Assembly (NCBI GenBank): GCA_017302835.1
Contig: JAFLCC010000014.1
Location: 1 to 64,000 of the forward strand
Reading direction: 5' to 3'
Length of the DNA: 64,000 nucleotides
Source: Deltaproteobacteria bacterium
Lineage (GTDB): Bacteria; Bdellovibrionota; Bdellovibrionia; Bdellovibrionales; Bdellovibrionaceae
Shown here: piece by piece, positions 8,423 to 17,141 of the stretch
Layout: each line of letters starts with the position of its first letter
How positions within the stretch are numbered: position 1 is the stretch's first letter
Position numbers and translations under genes: made by a program
Notes under the pieces: generated by a model
What the model saw: only the letters and a program-made list of their open reading frames with translations
The model's database searches: none
What the model was told of the DNA's origin: nothing

Positions 8423-9300
8423 TACTTTCCTCCTTTGACTGAGTTTCGGACATGATTTGCATACCTAGCCGTATTGGCGGCCTTCATTCCAAACGATGCA
8501 GCTGCTGTTTTCGGCGTAGCCATCATCACAGTTTTTAATACTCCTTTTCGTAACGTATCTCCGACGCTTAAGTTCACTCCATCTGCCAATTGTGAAACGA
8601 TAAAAGGTGAAAACAAAAGTGCAATTGCAATAATGAGGTTCAAAGTTACTATTGTGATCAAATTTCCTTCCACAGAATATGCAGAAGCAAACGGCAGAGC
8701 TTTTAAAAACGCTGAAAGAACCGACCAAATTACAGGCCAGCACGCTACCTGAAACATAGATTTAAAAAGTCCTTTTGTGATTCCACTGGAGGACTCAAAT
8801 AGAGTTCCCAAAATTAAAAAAGGACCGAGCGCTACTAGTAAAAACCAATAAAAGTGTTGAAATGCCAAAAGAAAAAATCTAGCAACAATCAAAATCACAA
8901 AACTTATAATTACCAAAAAGCCGATTAGAAGATCACTTCCAAGATTTAAAAGCCCCTCAAGATCAAAAGAGTAGGCTTCTGCCCGCTTAGATGCCGCATC
9001 TAATACCATATCAATTCCGGTCATGTCGTCTATGGATCGCGCGACCTCAACACCAAGAATCTGGCTAAATTCTGCAATTGTCGGAAATGAAACTAACAAA
9101 AGCGCAACGATAATTAAACGCTTCAGACGAACTATCACTGCACCACTAATTCCTAAATCAGAAGTGTATCCTAGCGCTACTGAAACTAGAAAAAGTGGTA
9201 ACAGCATTTGCCAGCTCAAGTGACTTGTGTGTTCATATATTTGCCGTGCCACTGGCAATAGTTTTTCATATTCTTCGATAGCTGGTATTGAATAACTCAT
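8422..9300 (-). CDS. VirB6/TrbL-like polytopic membrane protein
   Basis: 292 aa with at least five hydrophobic segments (about 31-47, 62-80, 122-150, 152-172, 190-206, 215-240) and a conserved-looking periplasmic region between helices two and three. VirB6/TrbL proteins form the inner-membrane part of the conjugation channel. It begins in the last bases of the VirB5/TrbJ-like gene (four-base overlap), and its end touches the VirB9-like start. The C-terminal tail is basic. Confidence 0.8.
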   Translation of the reverse strand: MSYSIPAIEEYEKLLPVARQIYEHTSHLSWQMLLPLFLVSVALGYTSDLGISGAVIVRLKRLIIVALLLVSFPTIAEFSQILGVEVARSIDDMTGIDMVLDAASKRAEAYSFDLEGLLNLGSDLLIGFLVIISFVILIVARFFLLAFQHFYWFLLVALGPFLILGTLFESSSGITKGLFKSMFQVACWPVIWSVLSAFLKALPFASAYSVEGNLITIVTLNLIIAIALLFSPFIVSQLADGVNLSVGDTLRKGVLKTVMMATPKTAAASFGMKAANTARYANHVRNSVKGGK

Positions 9301-9971
9301 AAATTTTTCCTAACTCTAAGAACCAATTCTGAAAATTGAGAATTTTTCTGACTTAAATTAGTTGAAAAAGATTTGAACGAGCCACCACGAGTAGCTACAG
9401 ACCTTGTTTCCCGTTCATTTCCTTCCGCTAACATCTGAGCCAGTAAACTGGTGATGTGGCTTTGAATGACCTGAGACTGCGATTCTAAGGCAATCAAGGT
9501 TCCGACTCCTGATGCGGTAAGCTTTTGCGCTACCCCAGGAGAAGCGTCAGCTCCCCTTCGTTCCATTTCTTTGCCGGACTTAAATGTCGTGGCCGTTTCT
9601 GGACCCACGCGCGCCACAAGATTCATTGCGCGAGAAAGTTCATGCTCAATTTGATCATATTTTTCAGATCGGTATTCTTTGGGAATGGTATGGTAAACAA
9701 TCCTCAGCCGATTCAATGCCTCTCGTGGATCTTTCCATTTTTCCCATTCCGATGGTTGAACAACTTCTGCAATTGTCTTTATTCTATTTATACGGTCTTT
9801 GATTCCCCTCATTTCATCGTTCATAATCTGACTTTGGCGCTGAAGCTCATACATGGTATGTAAGGTGTTAGCAACGATCTGTACCAGCAAAGGCAAATCT
9901 CCGCCAAAAAAATCTGCCTTTGCAGAAAATGGCGCAATCCAAAATACGGCGATTAAAATTAACTTTTTCAA
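9297..9971 (-). CDS. VirB5/TrbJ-like periplasmic protein
   Basis: 224 aa. A signal peptide is clear (KLILIAVFWIAPFSAKA, cleavage after about residue 19). The mature part is almost entirely helical, with long amphipathic stretches (YELQRQSQIMNDEMRGIKDRI, then a second pair after residue 150), as in TrbJ and VirB5, the minor pilus proteins. The gene overlaps VirB4 and VirB6-like genes by four bases each. No catalytic residue is expected or seen. Confidence 0.72.
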   Translation of the reverse strand: MKKLILIAVFWIAPFSAKADFFGGDLPLLVQIVANTLHTMYELQRQSQIMNDEMRGIKDRINRIKTIAEVVQPSEWEKWKDPREALNRLRIVYHTIPKEYRSEKYDQIEHELSRAMNLVARVGPETATTFKSGKEMERRGADASPGVAQKLTASGVGTLIALESQSQVIQSHITSLLAQMLAEGNERETRSVATRGGSFKSFSTNLSQKNSQFSELVLRVRKNL

Positions 9972-12031
9972 TTTTCTTCCTTTCGTATGGAGATATTTTC
10001 GGTATTGGCCAGTTTGTAAAACTCAGGTGTCGGATATAGACGAAATATCTGACTCATGGTTGGACTGAGTGCGAAGAACTCTGAATACACTGGTTTTTTA
10101 GATGTCACAGATAAGGCTCTAGAAATATCAGAGTCCGGTAAATCAAATGTTTGCTTCAAGAATTCAGCGGCAGCTCCATTCTGGAGAAATATTTTCGTGA
10201 AACTATTTGTGAAAATCATTTTCGCAAAGGCTTCGTCACCATAGTCAGCCAAGTTCTGAGTAATGGAAACAATACCAGCTCTATATTTTCGAAGCGTTCG
10301 GTACATTTCTTCTAAGAAACTTTTGCTTTGCGCGAAGAATCTCCACACTTCATCAAATACTATGAGTGTTCGAGAATAGGTTCCCTTAAGAAGATCACCC
10401 CACAGGAGTTCCGACAATAAAAGAATTGTTGTTCGCTGCAAAACGGGATCGGCATCCAGCTCCTTGAAATCAAATGCGTTTACCTGAGCGCCGATCATGC
10501 TTTGCAAATCTTCACGGATGGGAACATCATCAAGTGCTAGATGCGGTTTTAACCAGTGAGCAATATCTTGATAAAATCGCTCGGGCTTTTCACTACCAAG
10601 CCTCACTAGCTCGGAGATTTTCAGGTTTGTGCCTTCTAAATGTCGAAGCAAGTCGTCGATGGCCACTCGATGTGAATGGGTGATATGACTTCCCGACCCG
10701 CATAGAGTTTCGATGAAAGTTCTATAAAAACCTGTTCCATTTACTGGGCGTAACCGCAAAAAACTTGCGAGCAGTCCGTGCGCTTCTTCCACCGTCAATA
10801 ATTGGCTAACTCCACCGTTGGCTTCAATGATTCGTCGATATGATCCACCAATATCAAAAATACAAAGCCTTGTTAGCGGCTCGTCTTTAAGTACTGAAGA
10901 CAGAATTGCATTCATCAAAAAGCTTTTTCCTGACCCCGATGCCCCACAGATAAAAGAGTTGAAATTCAAATTTTCTTTCGAAAATAAATTTAAATGCGAA
11001 ACCTCATTACTCCGTGACCGCAGCGCCAGAGAAGAACTATCATTAGAACGGGAAAAATCATGTAGCAGTGGCAAAACATGAGCTAAATTTTCAGAAAGAA
11101 TTGGTAACTTTCTAATCCCAAGTGTTTTGCCGCCAGGTAAGTGGCTAGCTATCACCGGAAGCGTACCAAGTCCTTCTGGATACAGTCCGGCATTTCCAAT
11201 GCCGGAAACCAATCGTTCAAAATCATTCGCTAGATCTTGAGTCTCTTGTTCAGTTCCTGAAACAGTTAAGCCGATTGAAATTTCAAAAAGCGTTTCCTTT
11301 GAAACTAGAATTCGCTCTAGGGTTTCTTCGGAAGAACTTAGAACAGAATTTGACTCAATATTTTTGACTTCAAGCGAACTCGTTACAGAAAGCGCATGAC
11401 TTACTCGACGTTTGGCTTCTAGTTGTCGTTTAATCTTCTTTCTATCTGGGATCTGAATTTTGATCGACAAAGTAAAAGGCGATAAACATTCAAACACTGG
11501 TTGCAGACAACCTTTCCATGTTACCTGCGGAAGTTCAGTCAATGAAAGTACTCTAACAGTGCATTTATCTGCACGGATACAATCTTTCTCCCAGACAACA
11601 TCTGGTAAATTACTTTTTTCAATTTTCTTACCGAAAATTGTTGAAAGATATGACTTCCACGTGTCTTCGGAAAGTAATCGTGAACTCAGTTTCAATTCAT
11701 TAAGGACTGCTTGAAAATGCGAATAACTTTCTTCCTTCTTAACTTTTTCAAAAACAAGTACAGTCGTCTTGAGTCCTGTAATTTCATGCTCCTCTCGAGT
11801 GCGAAACAAAACAATCTGAACATCAAATGAATTTGGAAGTCTTGATAACAGCTCGGACAATTTTTGAAAAAATGAATCCGAGCTAGTTCCTTCTAAATTT
11901 TCTTCAAATAGCCCAAGAGAAAGAGGCTCCATTTCAAAAGATTTAAAAATAGAGCCATCGCTAGATTCAACGATTCCATCGGAAACCCATTTCGCCTGAA
12001 TGATTGCTTTAGTTAACGAGTATTTTCTCAT
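9968..12031 (-). CDS. VirB4-like conjugation ATPase
   Basis: 687 aa, within the usual VirB4/TrbE/TraC range. The N-terminal 330 residues form the CagE/TrbE-type domain. The ATPase domain has Walker A GASGSGKS near residue 365, a DIGGSYRRI segment after it, Walker B TLIVFDEVWRFF near 560, and the motif ITQNLADYGD thereafter. It supplies energy for pilus assembly and DNA transfer at the inner membrane. It follows the VirB3 gene after one base and is the longest gene of the secretion operon. Confidence 0.94.
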   Translation of the reverse strand: MRKYSLTKAIIQAKWVSDGIVESSDGSIFKSFEMEPLSLGLFEENLEGTSSDSFFQKLSELLSRLPNSFDVQIVLFRTREEHEITGLKTTVLVFEKVKKEESYSHFQAVLNELKLSSRLLSEDTWKSYLSTIFGKKIEKSNLPDVVWEKDCIRADKCTVRVLSLTELPQVTWKGCLQPVFECLSPFTLSIKIQIPDRKKIKRQLEAKRRVSHALSVTSSLEVKNIESNSVLSSSEETLERILVSKETLFEISIGLTVSGTEQETQDLANDFERLVSGIGNAGLYPEGLGTLPVIASHLPGGKTLGIRKLPILSENLAHVLPLLHDFSRSNDSSSLALRSRSNEVSHLNLFSKENLNFNSFICGASGSGKSFLMNAILSSVLKDEPLTRLCIFDIGGSYRRIIEANGGVSQLLTVEEAHGLLASFLRLRPVNGTGFYRTFIETLCGSGSHITHSHRVAIDDLLRHLEGTNLKISELVRLGSEKPERFYQDIAHWLKPHLALDDVPIREDLQSMIGAQVNAFDFKELDADPVLQRTTILLLSELLWGDLLKGTYSRTLIVFDEVWRFFAQSKSFLEEMYRTLRKYRAGIVSITQNLADYGDEAFAKMIFTNSFTKIFLQNGAAAEFLKQTFDLPDSDISRALSVTSKKPVYSEFFALSPTMSQIFRLYPTPEFYKLANTENISIRKEEN

Positions 12032-12032
12032 T

Positions 12033-12320
12033 TTATTTTTCCTGTTTTTTTAAACTTCTGCCCGCGTGCCCCAAGTAAATATGCGGTTCGATAACAAATC
12101 TCATTAGCAATTCAAGATGGCCATTTTTTTGACCATGTGAAATGAATCGAAGTATTGCTAAAGTTCCAAGCCCAAGCCCCCAAGATAAAAACAAAGGGGC
12201 TTTCATAATATTAAGAATGACATTGGAGCCAGCAAGAACAGAAAAAGCCGTCACAATGTGACTGACTTCAAATCCCCAAAGTTGTGACCTGTTCATATTA
12301 CTTGTGGGACAGTTCTTCAT
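12033..12320 (-). CDS. VirB3-like membrane protein
   Basis: 95 aa with two close hydrophobic segments (VTAFSVLAGSNVILNIM and PLFLSWGLGLGTLAILRFI) after a short polar start, then a basic tail (GRSLKKQEK). This is the layout of VirB3/TrbD, a small inner-membrane protein that partners VirB4. The gene overlaps the VirB2 stop by four bases and is followed by VirB4 with a one-base gap. Assignment rests on size, topology and order. Confidence 0.75.
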   Translation of the reverse strand: MKNCPTSNMNRSQLWGFEVSHIVTAFSVLAGSNVILNIMKAPLFLSWGLGLGTLAILRFISHGQKNGHLELLMRFVIEPHIYLGHAGRSLKKQEK

Positions 12321-12589
12321 CGAACCACCCGCTGAATTAAATCAACAATACTTTGTGCACCAAAAAGAATTGTCGCACCCGTAACCGCATAGACCAAGTG
12401 TTGCTTGGCGTTTATATTTCCTGTGAAAAAACTGAATGCCGCAAATCCAAGCCCTAGCACTGCAAAGATTGGTAAAATAGAACCAAGAAGAACATTTTTT
12501 AGTCCCATCAATGATGACTCAACTGATGCATGTGCAAAAGGAGCTGCAATCATTATAAATATAATTAGTGCAAAATGTTTTTTACTCAT
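12317..12589 (-). CDS. VirB2-like pilin
   Basis: 90 aa from ATG at 12589, chosen because AGGAG lies seven bases upstream; longer in-frame forms lack a site. A signal peptide (HFALIIFIMIAAPFAHA) is followed by two hydrophobic helices separated by a short glycine/asparagine loop (FFTGNINAKQH), ending with a basic tail. This is the standard VirB2/TrbC pilin layout: after signal removal, the mature protein of about 66 aa would polymerise into the pilus. It lies first among the core secretion genes. Confidence 0.82.
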   Translation of the reverse strand: MSKKHFALIIFIMIAAPFAHASVESSLMGLKNVLLGSILPIFAVLGLGFAAFSFFTGNINAKQHLVYAVTGATILFGAQSIVDLIQRVVR

Positions 12590-12788
12590 GTGTTTTCTCC
12601 TCATTGTTTTGAAGTTGGATGACGTAACGCTGACTTGGCAACATATAGAGTTCAAAACTAAGTGAGCCTCCTGATTTGGATGCCCACGCACGCCCTACAC
12701 GATTCCATGCCGTTTTCTTTTCTGGTGTTCCGTTTTGTTTAGTCTCGTACTCTTTAGCGACGAGGATGTCGTAAAAACCTATATTCAT
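12582..12788 (-). CDS. Small conserved-type protein of conjugative elements
   Basis: 68 aa from ATG at 12788, which has an excellent AGGAGGAAAC leader. The protein (MNIGFYDILVAKEYETK...) holds a KKTAWNRVGRAWASKSGGSLSFELYMLP segment split by strands, a pattern (W-x-R-V-G ... GG-x-LS ... LP) seen in small proteins that recur at the front of conjugation operons. I cannot name its function. It overlaps the VirB2 start by eight bases, so it probably belongs to the same transcript. Confidence 0.62.
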   Translation of the reverse strand: MNIGFYDILVAKEYETKQNGTPEKKTAWNRVGRAWASKSGGSLSFELYMLPSQRYVIQLQNNEEKTHE

Positions 12789-12885
12789 GTTTCCTCCTGA
12801 ACTATTAGTAGCTCTGTAAATTCTGAATCTTGTTTCAGTGAAAGTTTGCCTATGGACCAAAGGTAAAAGTTGTAGCAATCGATTT

Positions 12886-13092
12886 TCATACGTTTAGATC
12901 AGACTGATTTGATGTCTGACCTAAGCGCGTTGAACATCGATTTTTTGGATACTGATAAGGAAATTCCAAACGATGCCATGACTTAAAACTACGATCTGAA
13001 TCTGGCGAATAAGTACATTCCCAACAATGCGAATGCGTTGAAAGATGTTCGAGCGTGGGACAACCACATCGGGGACAATGACTGAAGTGCAT
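12886..13092 (-). CDS. Small zinc-ribbon protein at operon start
   Basis: 68 aa from ATG at 13092 (AAAGGAGA seven to eight bases upstream; an in-frame upstream start is weaker). Four cysteines in CPRCGCPT ... CWEC form a zinc ribbon near the N-terminus; the rest is basic and polar. It is the first gene of the long minus-strand conjugation operon. It may be a regulator or may bind nucleic acid, but no family can be assigned. Confidence 0.55.
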   Translation of the reverse strand: MHFSHCPRCGCPTLEHLSTHSHCWECTYSPDSDRSFKSWHRLEFPYQYPKNRCSTRLGQTSNQSDLNV

Positions 13093-13119
13093 ACGATCTC
13101 CTTTCGGGCGCTGATCCAT

Positions 13120-13225
13120 TCAGCGCGCTCCGTTCAGTCTTTTAGATTGCAATTTTATGGGCGTGGCTGTGCCAACTCGATGATGAGTTTTAAGTATTTG
13201 AAAATTTGAATTATTTAAAGAACAA
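13120..13225 (-). promoter_or_regulatory. Probable promoter region of the conjugation operon
   Basis: The gene-free interval of about 240 bases between the DUF389 gene end and the first conjugation gene must hold the minus-strand operon promoter, since all downstream genes are tightly packed. I could not identify convincing -35 and -10 boxes. Confidence 0.3.
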
Positions 13226-13281
13226 GTCTCGAATCGTAGACTGTGAAACCCTTGCACAGTCTACGATGCGAGACTTTTTTT
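13226..13281 (+). terminator. Strong hairpin with T-tract (20-bp stem)
   Basis: Arms 13226-13245 and 13255-13274 pair over 20 bases with a single mismatch around a nine-base loop, followed by seven T residues at 13275-13281. In the plus direction this is a textbook intrinsic terminator, yet no plus-strand gene lies upstream; in the minus direction it would end the DUF389 transcript with a weaker T-rich tail. It marks the border between conjugation genes and stress genes. Confidence 0.65.
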
Positions 13282-13329
13282 GAGATTCTCGATATAAGGT
13301 TTTCGTTCACACTAAATACCTTAATGGAA

Positions 13330-14682
13330 TCAAATACCTTTTAAATGCAAGATATAAGCCTTATCAACACTTAACCGTTTAGACAAGAATTCGGATGCCT
13401 TAGCTAAATCCGACTTACCTGGAGTTGACCCCCAGTGAACCAAAACACTAACTTCAATTGTTTTATCACTTTTTTCTACATTCTTTTTACTAACAAACAC
13501 ACCGACTATTCTCGGAAAAACGACGTTCATCTCTTCGCTCACTTTTTTCGACAACGTGGCCAGATTCTTAAAACTATTTAGCTCAGCTTCGTTTTGTTTT
13601 AACTTGATTTGAAGTTCAGTTGATGCTCGTTCAGTCGTCGATAGCTTTTGTCCCATTTTCTTTTCCAGACTTTCAGAAAACGTAGACTGGCGAATTTCAA
13701 TTGATTCAGGTGAAAGCGAATAGAATTTTGCTTTATCCTTCAAAATTATTAGTTCATCATCGTCGAGTGGTTCACCAAGAAGCGCCACTTTGATTTTAGG
13801 ATTTTTGAAGTTGTAAACAATCTCGCTCTCAAGGACCAAAGATCTCTCAGAACGCAACTCTTGTGCAATGTATTTATTAGCCTGAGATTTGAAGAAACTT
13901 TCACGCTGTAAATACCATGCCATAAAAAAGCTAGGAATTAACACGACTATTCCGACGTAAGTGATCCAGCGATTAATTTTTTTACGATGTGCTGACTCCA
14001 CATCGGTTGACTTGTAAAACCCGAGATAGCGAACAAATATAAATGTCGAAATGCTTATGAACACACTATTGATAACAAATAAATACAAAGCACCAAAGAA
14101 ATAGCTAAAGTTTTGCGTCGCTAATCCAAACCCCGCAGTGCAAAGTGGCGGCATTAAGGCTGTTGCTATGGCAACACCAGGAATAGCATTACTTTTCTCT
14201 TTACGTGATATGGCAACAATTCCAGCAGCGCCGCCGAAAAATGCGATGAGAACATCAAAGAAACTTGGTCGAGTGCGCGCAAGTAATTCAGACTGCACTT
14301 CAGACAGGGGCGACAAAATAAAGTAAATCGTAGAAGCTACGATACTGATAAAAACGGCTGCAGCTAAATTCTTCGTCGATTTTTTTAATAAGGCGAAATC
14401 ATAAACGCCTAACGCAAATCCAACACCGACAATTGGACCCATAAGTGGTGAAATCAACATGGCTCCAATAATGACTGCCGCTGAATTCAAGTTTAAACCG
14501 ACTGAAGCAATTAAAATTGCAAACACGAGTGTCCAAGCATTTGCACTTTGAAACTCTACATTAGAGTTAATCAATTCGATTGTTCCAACTTTATCGGTGT
14601 CTGTTTTTAGATTGAAAAGACGCTTTAATAATTGAACTGCGCCTGTACCGTTGCTGTCGTGGATATTTTTATTTTCCTGCAT
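13330..14682 (-). CDS. DUF389 polytopic membrane protein
   Basis: 450 aa from ATG at 14682 (a TTG six codons upstream is possible; neither has a clear ribosome binding site). Five or six membrane helices span about residues 50-245 and contain the DUF389 hallmarks SAAVIIGAMLISPLMGPIVG and IPGVAIATALMPPLCTAGFGLA. The C-terminal third is soluble, with a coiled-coil-like stretch (SLEKKMGQKLSTTERAS...). The family's transport substrate is not established. It lies downstream of the MscS-type gene on the same strand with a 42-base gap, fitting an osmotic or ion-stress unit. Confidence 0.85.
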   Translation of the reverse strand: MQENKNIHDSNGTGAVQLLKRLFNLKTDTDKVGTIELINSNVEFQSANAWTLVFAILIASVGLNLNSAAVIIGAMLISPLMGPIVGVGFALGVYDFALLKKSTKNLAAAVFISIVASTIYFILSPLSEVQSELLARTRPSFFDVLIAFFGGAAGIVAISRKEKSNAIPGVAIATALMPPLCTAGFGLATQNFSYFFGALYLFVINSVFISISTFIFVRYLGFYKSTDVESAHRKKINRWITYVGIVVLIPSFFMAWYLQRESFFKSQANKYIAQELRSERSLVLESEIVYNFKNPKIKVALLGEPLDDDELIILKDKAKFYSLSPESIEIRQSTFSESLEKKMGQKLSTTERASTELQIKLKQNEAELNSFKNLATLSKKVSEEMNVVFPRIVGVFVSKKNVEKSDKTIEVSVLVHWGSTPGKSDLAKASEFLSKRLSVDKAYILHLKGI

Positions 14683-14724
14683 AGACTGAAAATATAGCAA
14701 TCACGTTGCGAGAAGTCATTAATT

Positions 14725-16050
14725 TTAAATTACGTTTTCGCCTTGATCTGGCAAATCTGATTCTCTTGATTGACGATTCAGCTCTGCAGCCTCTGCACGG
14801 ACTTCTTCTAAAAGCGGAGATCTGTTTGTTACAGATTTATTAGTTTTCTCGGTCTTAGATTTCACGTTGCGTCCGATGGACAAGCCGTTTGTAAATACAA
14901 TCTCTCGGTCAGGATCTGGAAAGCGAAACCCATTTGAAAGAAGAAGATTCTTCACTTCTAATAAGATGTGGCTTGATACTTTAAATATACTGACTTCTCG
15001 GGCATTGAGCCAAAAATAAACTCGCACATTTACTGCGGACCCAGCGAGAGCATCCACTAAAGCCCACGGTTCAGGATCTTTTAGAACAATATTGCTTTTT
15101 CCTAAAAGATCTAAGACGAGCGCTTGTGCTTCCTCTATTGAATCATTGTAATCAAGGCCAAAGACAAAATCGCAACGCATTTTCGGATTTGCCGTCATGT
15201 TCGTAACGTTGCTTTTATAAACTATACTATTGGGCATTAAAATATGGTTGCCAGCGAAATCAATAATCAAAGTTGAACGTGAAGTCACCTTTTGAACAAT
15301 TCCTTCATATTCTCCAATCTTTACCCAATCGCTAGGACGAAATGGTTTTTTAATACTTAGAAGAATACTAGCGGCGTAATCTTCAAAACTATTTTTCAAA
15401 CCCAAACCAAGTATTAGACCCAAAATGCCTGTCCCACCCAAAACGGTGAAAGCTAAACCCGCCAGACCTGAAATTCTTAATGCTAAATACAGACCTAATA
15501 AAAATATTGGTACAGACAGAATTTTGGATGTGGCGTTCAACAAGAGTGGACTTGGAATTTTTTTTACGAAGACTCGACGAAACCCATAGGAAGCCAGAAA
15601 AAACAGGAAAAATGAAATGGTAAGTACAAAAATGGCTGTTAAAATTGTTGGGAGGTGGCGCACAAGCGCTACGTTAAAAATATCAATCTCCTCCCGCGCT
15701 GGGGCAAGATCTAAGATCTGATTGGGGTGACTCTTGATTTGATTTTGAACGGCTACCACCCCGTCCATTCGATTTGCTAAATTATTAACCCATTCGATCT
15801 GTGAATCTTCGTCGACAAAACCCGACAAAATTGCAACTCCAGATATCACTTTCACCTTAACCTGATCGTATGATCCTACAGCGGATAGTATATCGGTCAA
15901 ACGCTGTTGGATCTTTTTATCGGAGATGATTTCTTCGACAGCAATTGACTTAGGCTCAGCGACGACAGGCACAGATGAATTGTCTGCCAATGAAATTGAA
16001 GACGATAGAATAGTAATAAGTAACCAGCTTGAAACCAGATTCATTTTCAT
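14725..16050 (-). CDS. BON-domain MscS-family mechanosensitive channel
   Basis: 441 aa. A signal peptide (about residues 1-22) leads to a periplasmic BON domain at about 36-105 (VKVISGVAILSGFVD, VQNQI). Three membrane helices follow; the last, GLAFTVLGGTGILGLILGLGLK, is the glycine-rich pore helix, and the beta domain starts with FEDYAASILLSIKKPF and PNSIVYKSNVTN, both typical of MscS. Such channels open under membrane tension to release solutes on hypo-osmotic shock. BON-MscS fusions occur in Proteobacteria. The C-terminal 60 residues are polar and charged. Family assignment is firm. Confidence 0.9.
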   Translation of the reverse strand: MKMNLVSSWLLITILSSSISLADNSSVPVVAEPKSIAVEEIISDKKIQQRLTDILSAVGSYDQVKVKVISGVAILSGFVDEDSQIEWVNNLANRMDGVVAVQNQIKSHPNQILDLAPAREEIDIFNVALVRHLPTILTAIFVLTISFFLFFLASYGFRRVFVKKIPSPLLLNATSKILSVPIFLLGLYLALRISGLAGLAFTVLGGTGILGLILGLGLKNSFEDYAASILLSIKKPFRPSDWVKIGEYEGIVQKVTSRSTLIIDFAGNHILMPNSIVYKSNVTNMTANPKMRCDFVFGLDYNDSIEEAQALVLDLLGKSNIVLKDPEPWALVDALAGSAVNVRVYFWLNAREVSIFKVSSHILLEVKNLLLSNGFRFPDPDREIVFTNGLSIGRNVKSKTEKTNKSVTNRSPLLEEVRAEAAELNRQSRESDLPDQGENVI

Positions 16051-16292
16051 TTACCAAAACCTCTGTCACACGATTGATCGATACCTATCTTAAATTAACT
16101 TCAACTCCCAATCCCACATGACTTCATTAATGCAATAGTCAGTCCAAAAGTTGAATTAAATAAATTTTCGAATGAGATTTTGCTGAAAAGCTCGTTTAGT
16201 GACCTCATTTCCTGCCAACTAACTCGATGCGAATTGCAGAACTATGGATTTCTTCGTATCATTTTAACGCATATAAACATTTTAGTCTAAAT

Positions 16293-16354
16293 GGGTGCAG
16301 GAGCTTCCTGTAGTTTTGGAAAGTAGGGTCGCCTTCCGATGGAGGATTACGCCT
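16293..16354 (+). promoter_or_regulatory. Structured leader A, riboswitch-like, before DapB-antiporter operon
   Basis: The leader runs GGGT, a hairpin (CAGGA-GCT-TCCTG, 16298-16310), AGTTTT, six purine-rich bases, then TAGGGTCGCC (16324-16333), then CCTTCC-GAT-GGAGG, then GCCT directly at the ATG. The second hairpin contains the ribosome binding site GGAGG. The same order with the same conserved blocks recurs at 18523-18593, with different stem sequences but preserved pairing. This is the pattern of a translation-controlling riboswitch; the antiporter downstream suggests an ion ligand such as Na+ or Li+. Confidence 0.68.
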
Positions 16355-17128
16355 ATGGAAGCTATCAATGTTGGCCTTTTGGGCTTCGGGAAAACCGGAT
16401 CAATAGTAGCTAAAGAACTAGTCAATGATAAAAGCCTAAATTTAAAATGGGTTTGTCGTAGGAATATTGTACCTGGATTCGCGCATGCGAGTCATGCTGT
16501 TGGTCATGATGATAGTTTTGCACCATTTGTCGAAGCCAAACAATTCAGTCAAGAATTCCTACGGAAAAATCCTGTAGATTTTGTAATTGATTTCTCATCA
16601 AATACAGCTAGTGGACTATATGAGCTCATCGCCTCGAGTGGGGCAAAAATCGTGACTGCAATTTCAAAGTATGATCTATCAGAAATGGAAAAAATAAAGT
16701 CAGCCTCTGCCAAAACGGCAATTCTATACTCTCCCAACATTACTCTCGGAATAAACTGGCTAATTATTGCCTCAAAAGTTTTAAAAGGAATTATTCCCCA
16801 TGCTGACATTGAAGTTGTAGAGGAACACTTTAGAGCAAAAAAGGAAGTTTCTGGTACAGCACTTAGAATTGCTGATCACCTCAATCTGACTGCAAAGGAC
16901 CATGTAAATTCGATTCGAGTCGGTGGAATTGTTGGCAAACATGAAATTATATTTGGACTACCATACCAGACAATACGACTAACTCATGAAAGCATCAGTC
17001 GTGAAGCATTCGGTACGGGGGCCATTTTTGCAGCGAAATGGCTTTTGAATAAACCGAATGGAATGTATTCTATGGAACAACTTTTTCATGAAAAATTCAT
17101 GAAGACAATTAAAGAGCTAGAATTTTAG
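16355..17128 (+). CDS. DapB-like dinucleotide-binding reductase
   Basis: 257 aa from ATG at 16355; GGAGG ten bases upstream decides this over a longer in-frame form that would cross the leader. The N-terminus has a Rossmann motif (VGLLGFGKTG), then VDFVIDFSS and the dihydrodipicolinate reductase signature EEHFRAKKEVSGTALRIAD, in which the catalytic-region His and Lys of DapB are kept but the second His is Phe and the DAP triplet is changed. It is translated upstream of the antiporter with a 13-base gap. The reaction may be tetrahydrodipicolinate reduction, but the altered motif and the antiporter partner make a different substrate possible. Confidence 0.72.
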   Translation: MEAINVGLLGFGKTGSIVAKELVNDKSLNLKWVCRRNIVPGFAHASHAVGHDDSFAPFVEAKQFSQEFLRKNPVDFVIDFSSNTASGLYELIASSGAKIVTAISKYDLSEMEKIKSASAKTAILYSPNITLGINWLIIASKVLKGIIPHADIEVVEEHFRAKKEVSGTALRIADHLNLTAKDHVNSIRVGGIVGKHEIIFGLPYQTIRLTHESISREAFGTGAIFAAKWLLNKPNGMYSMEQLFHEKFMKTIKELEF

Positions 17129-17141
17129 CGAAAGCCCACAT

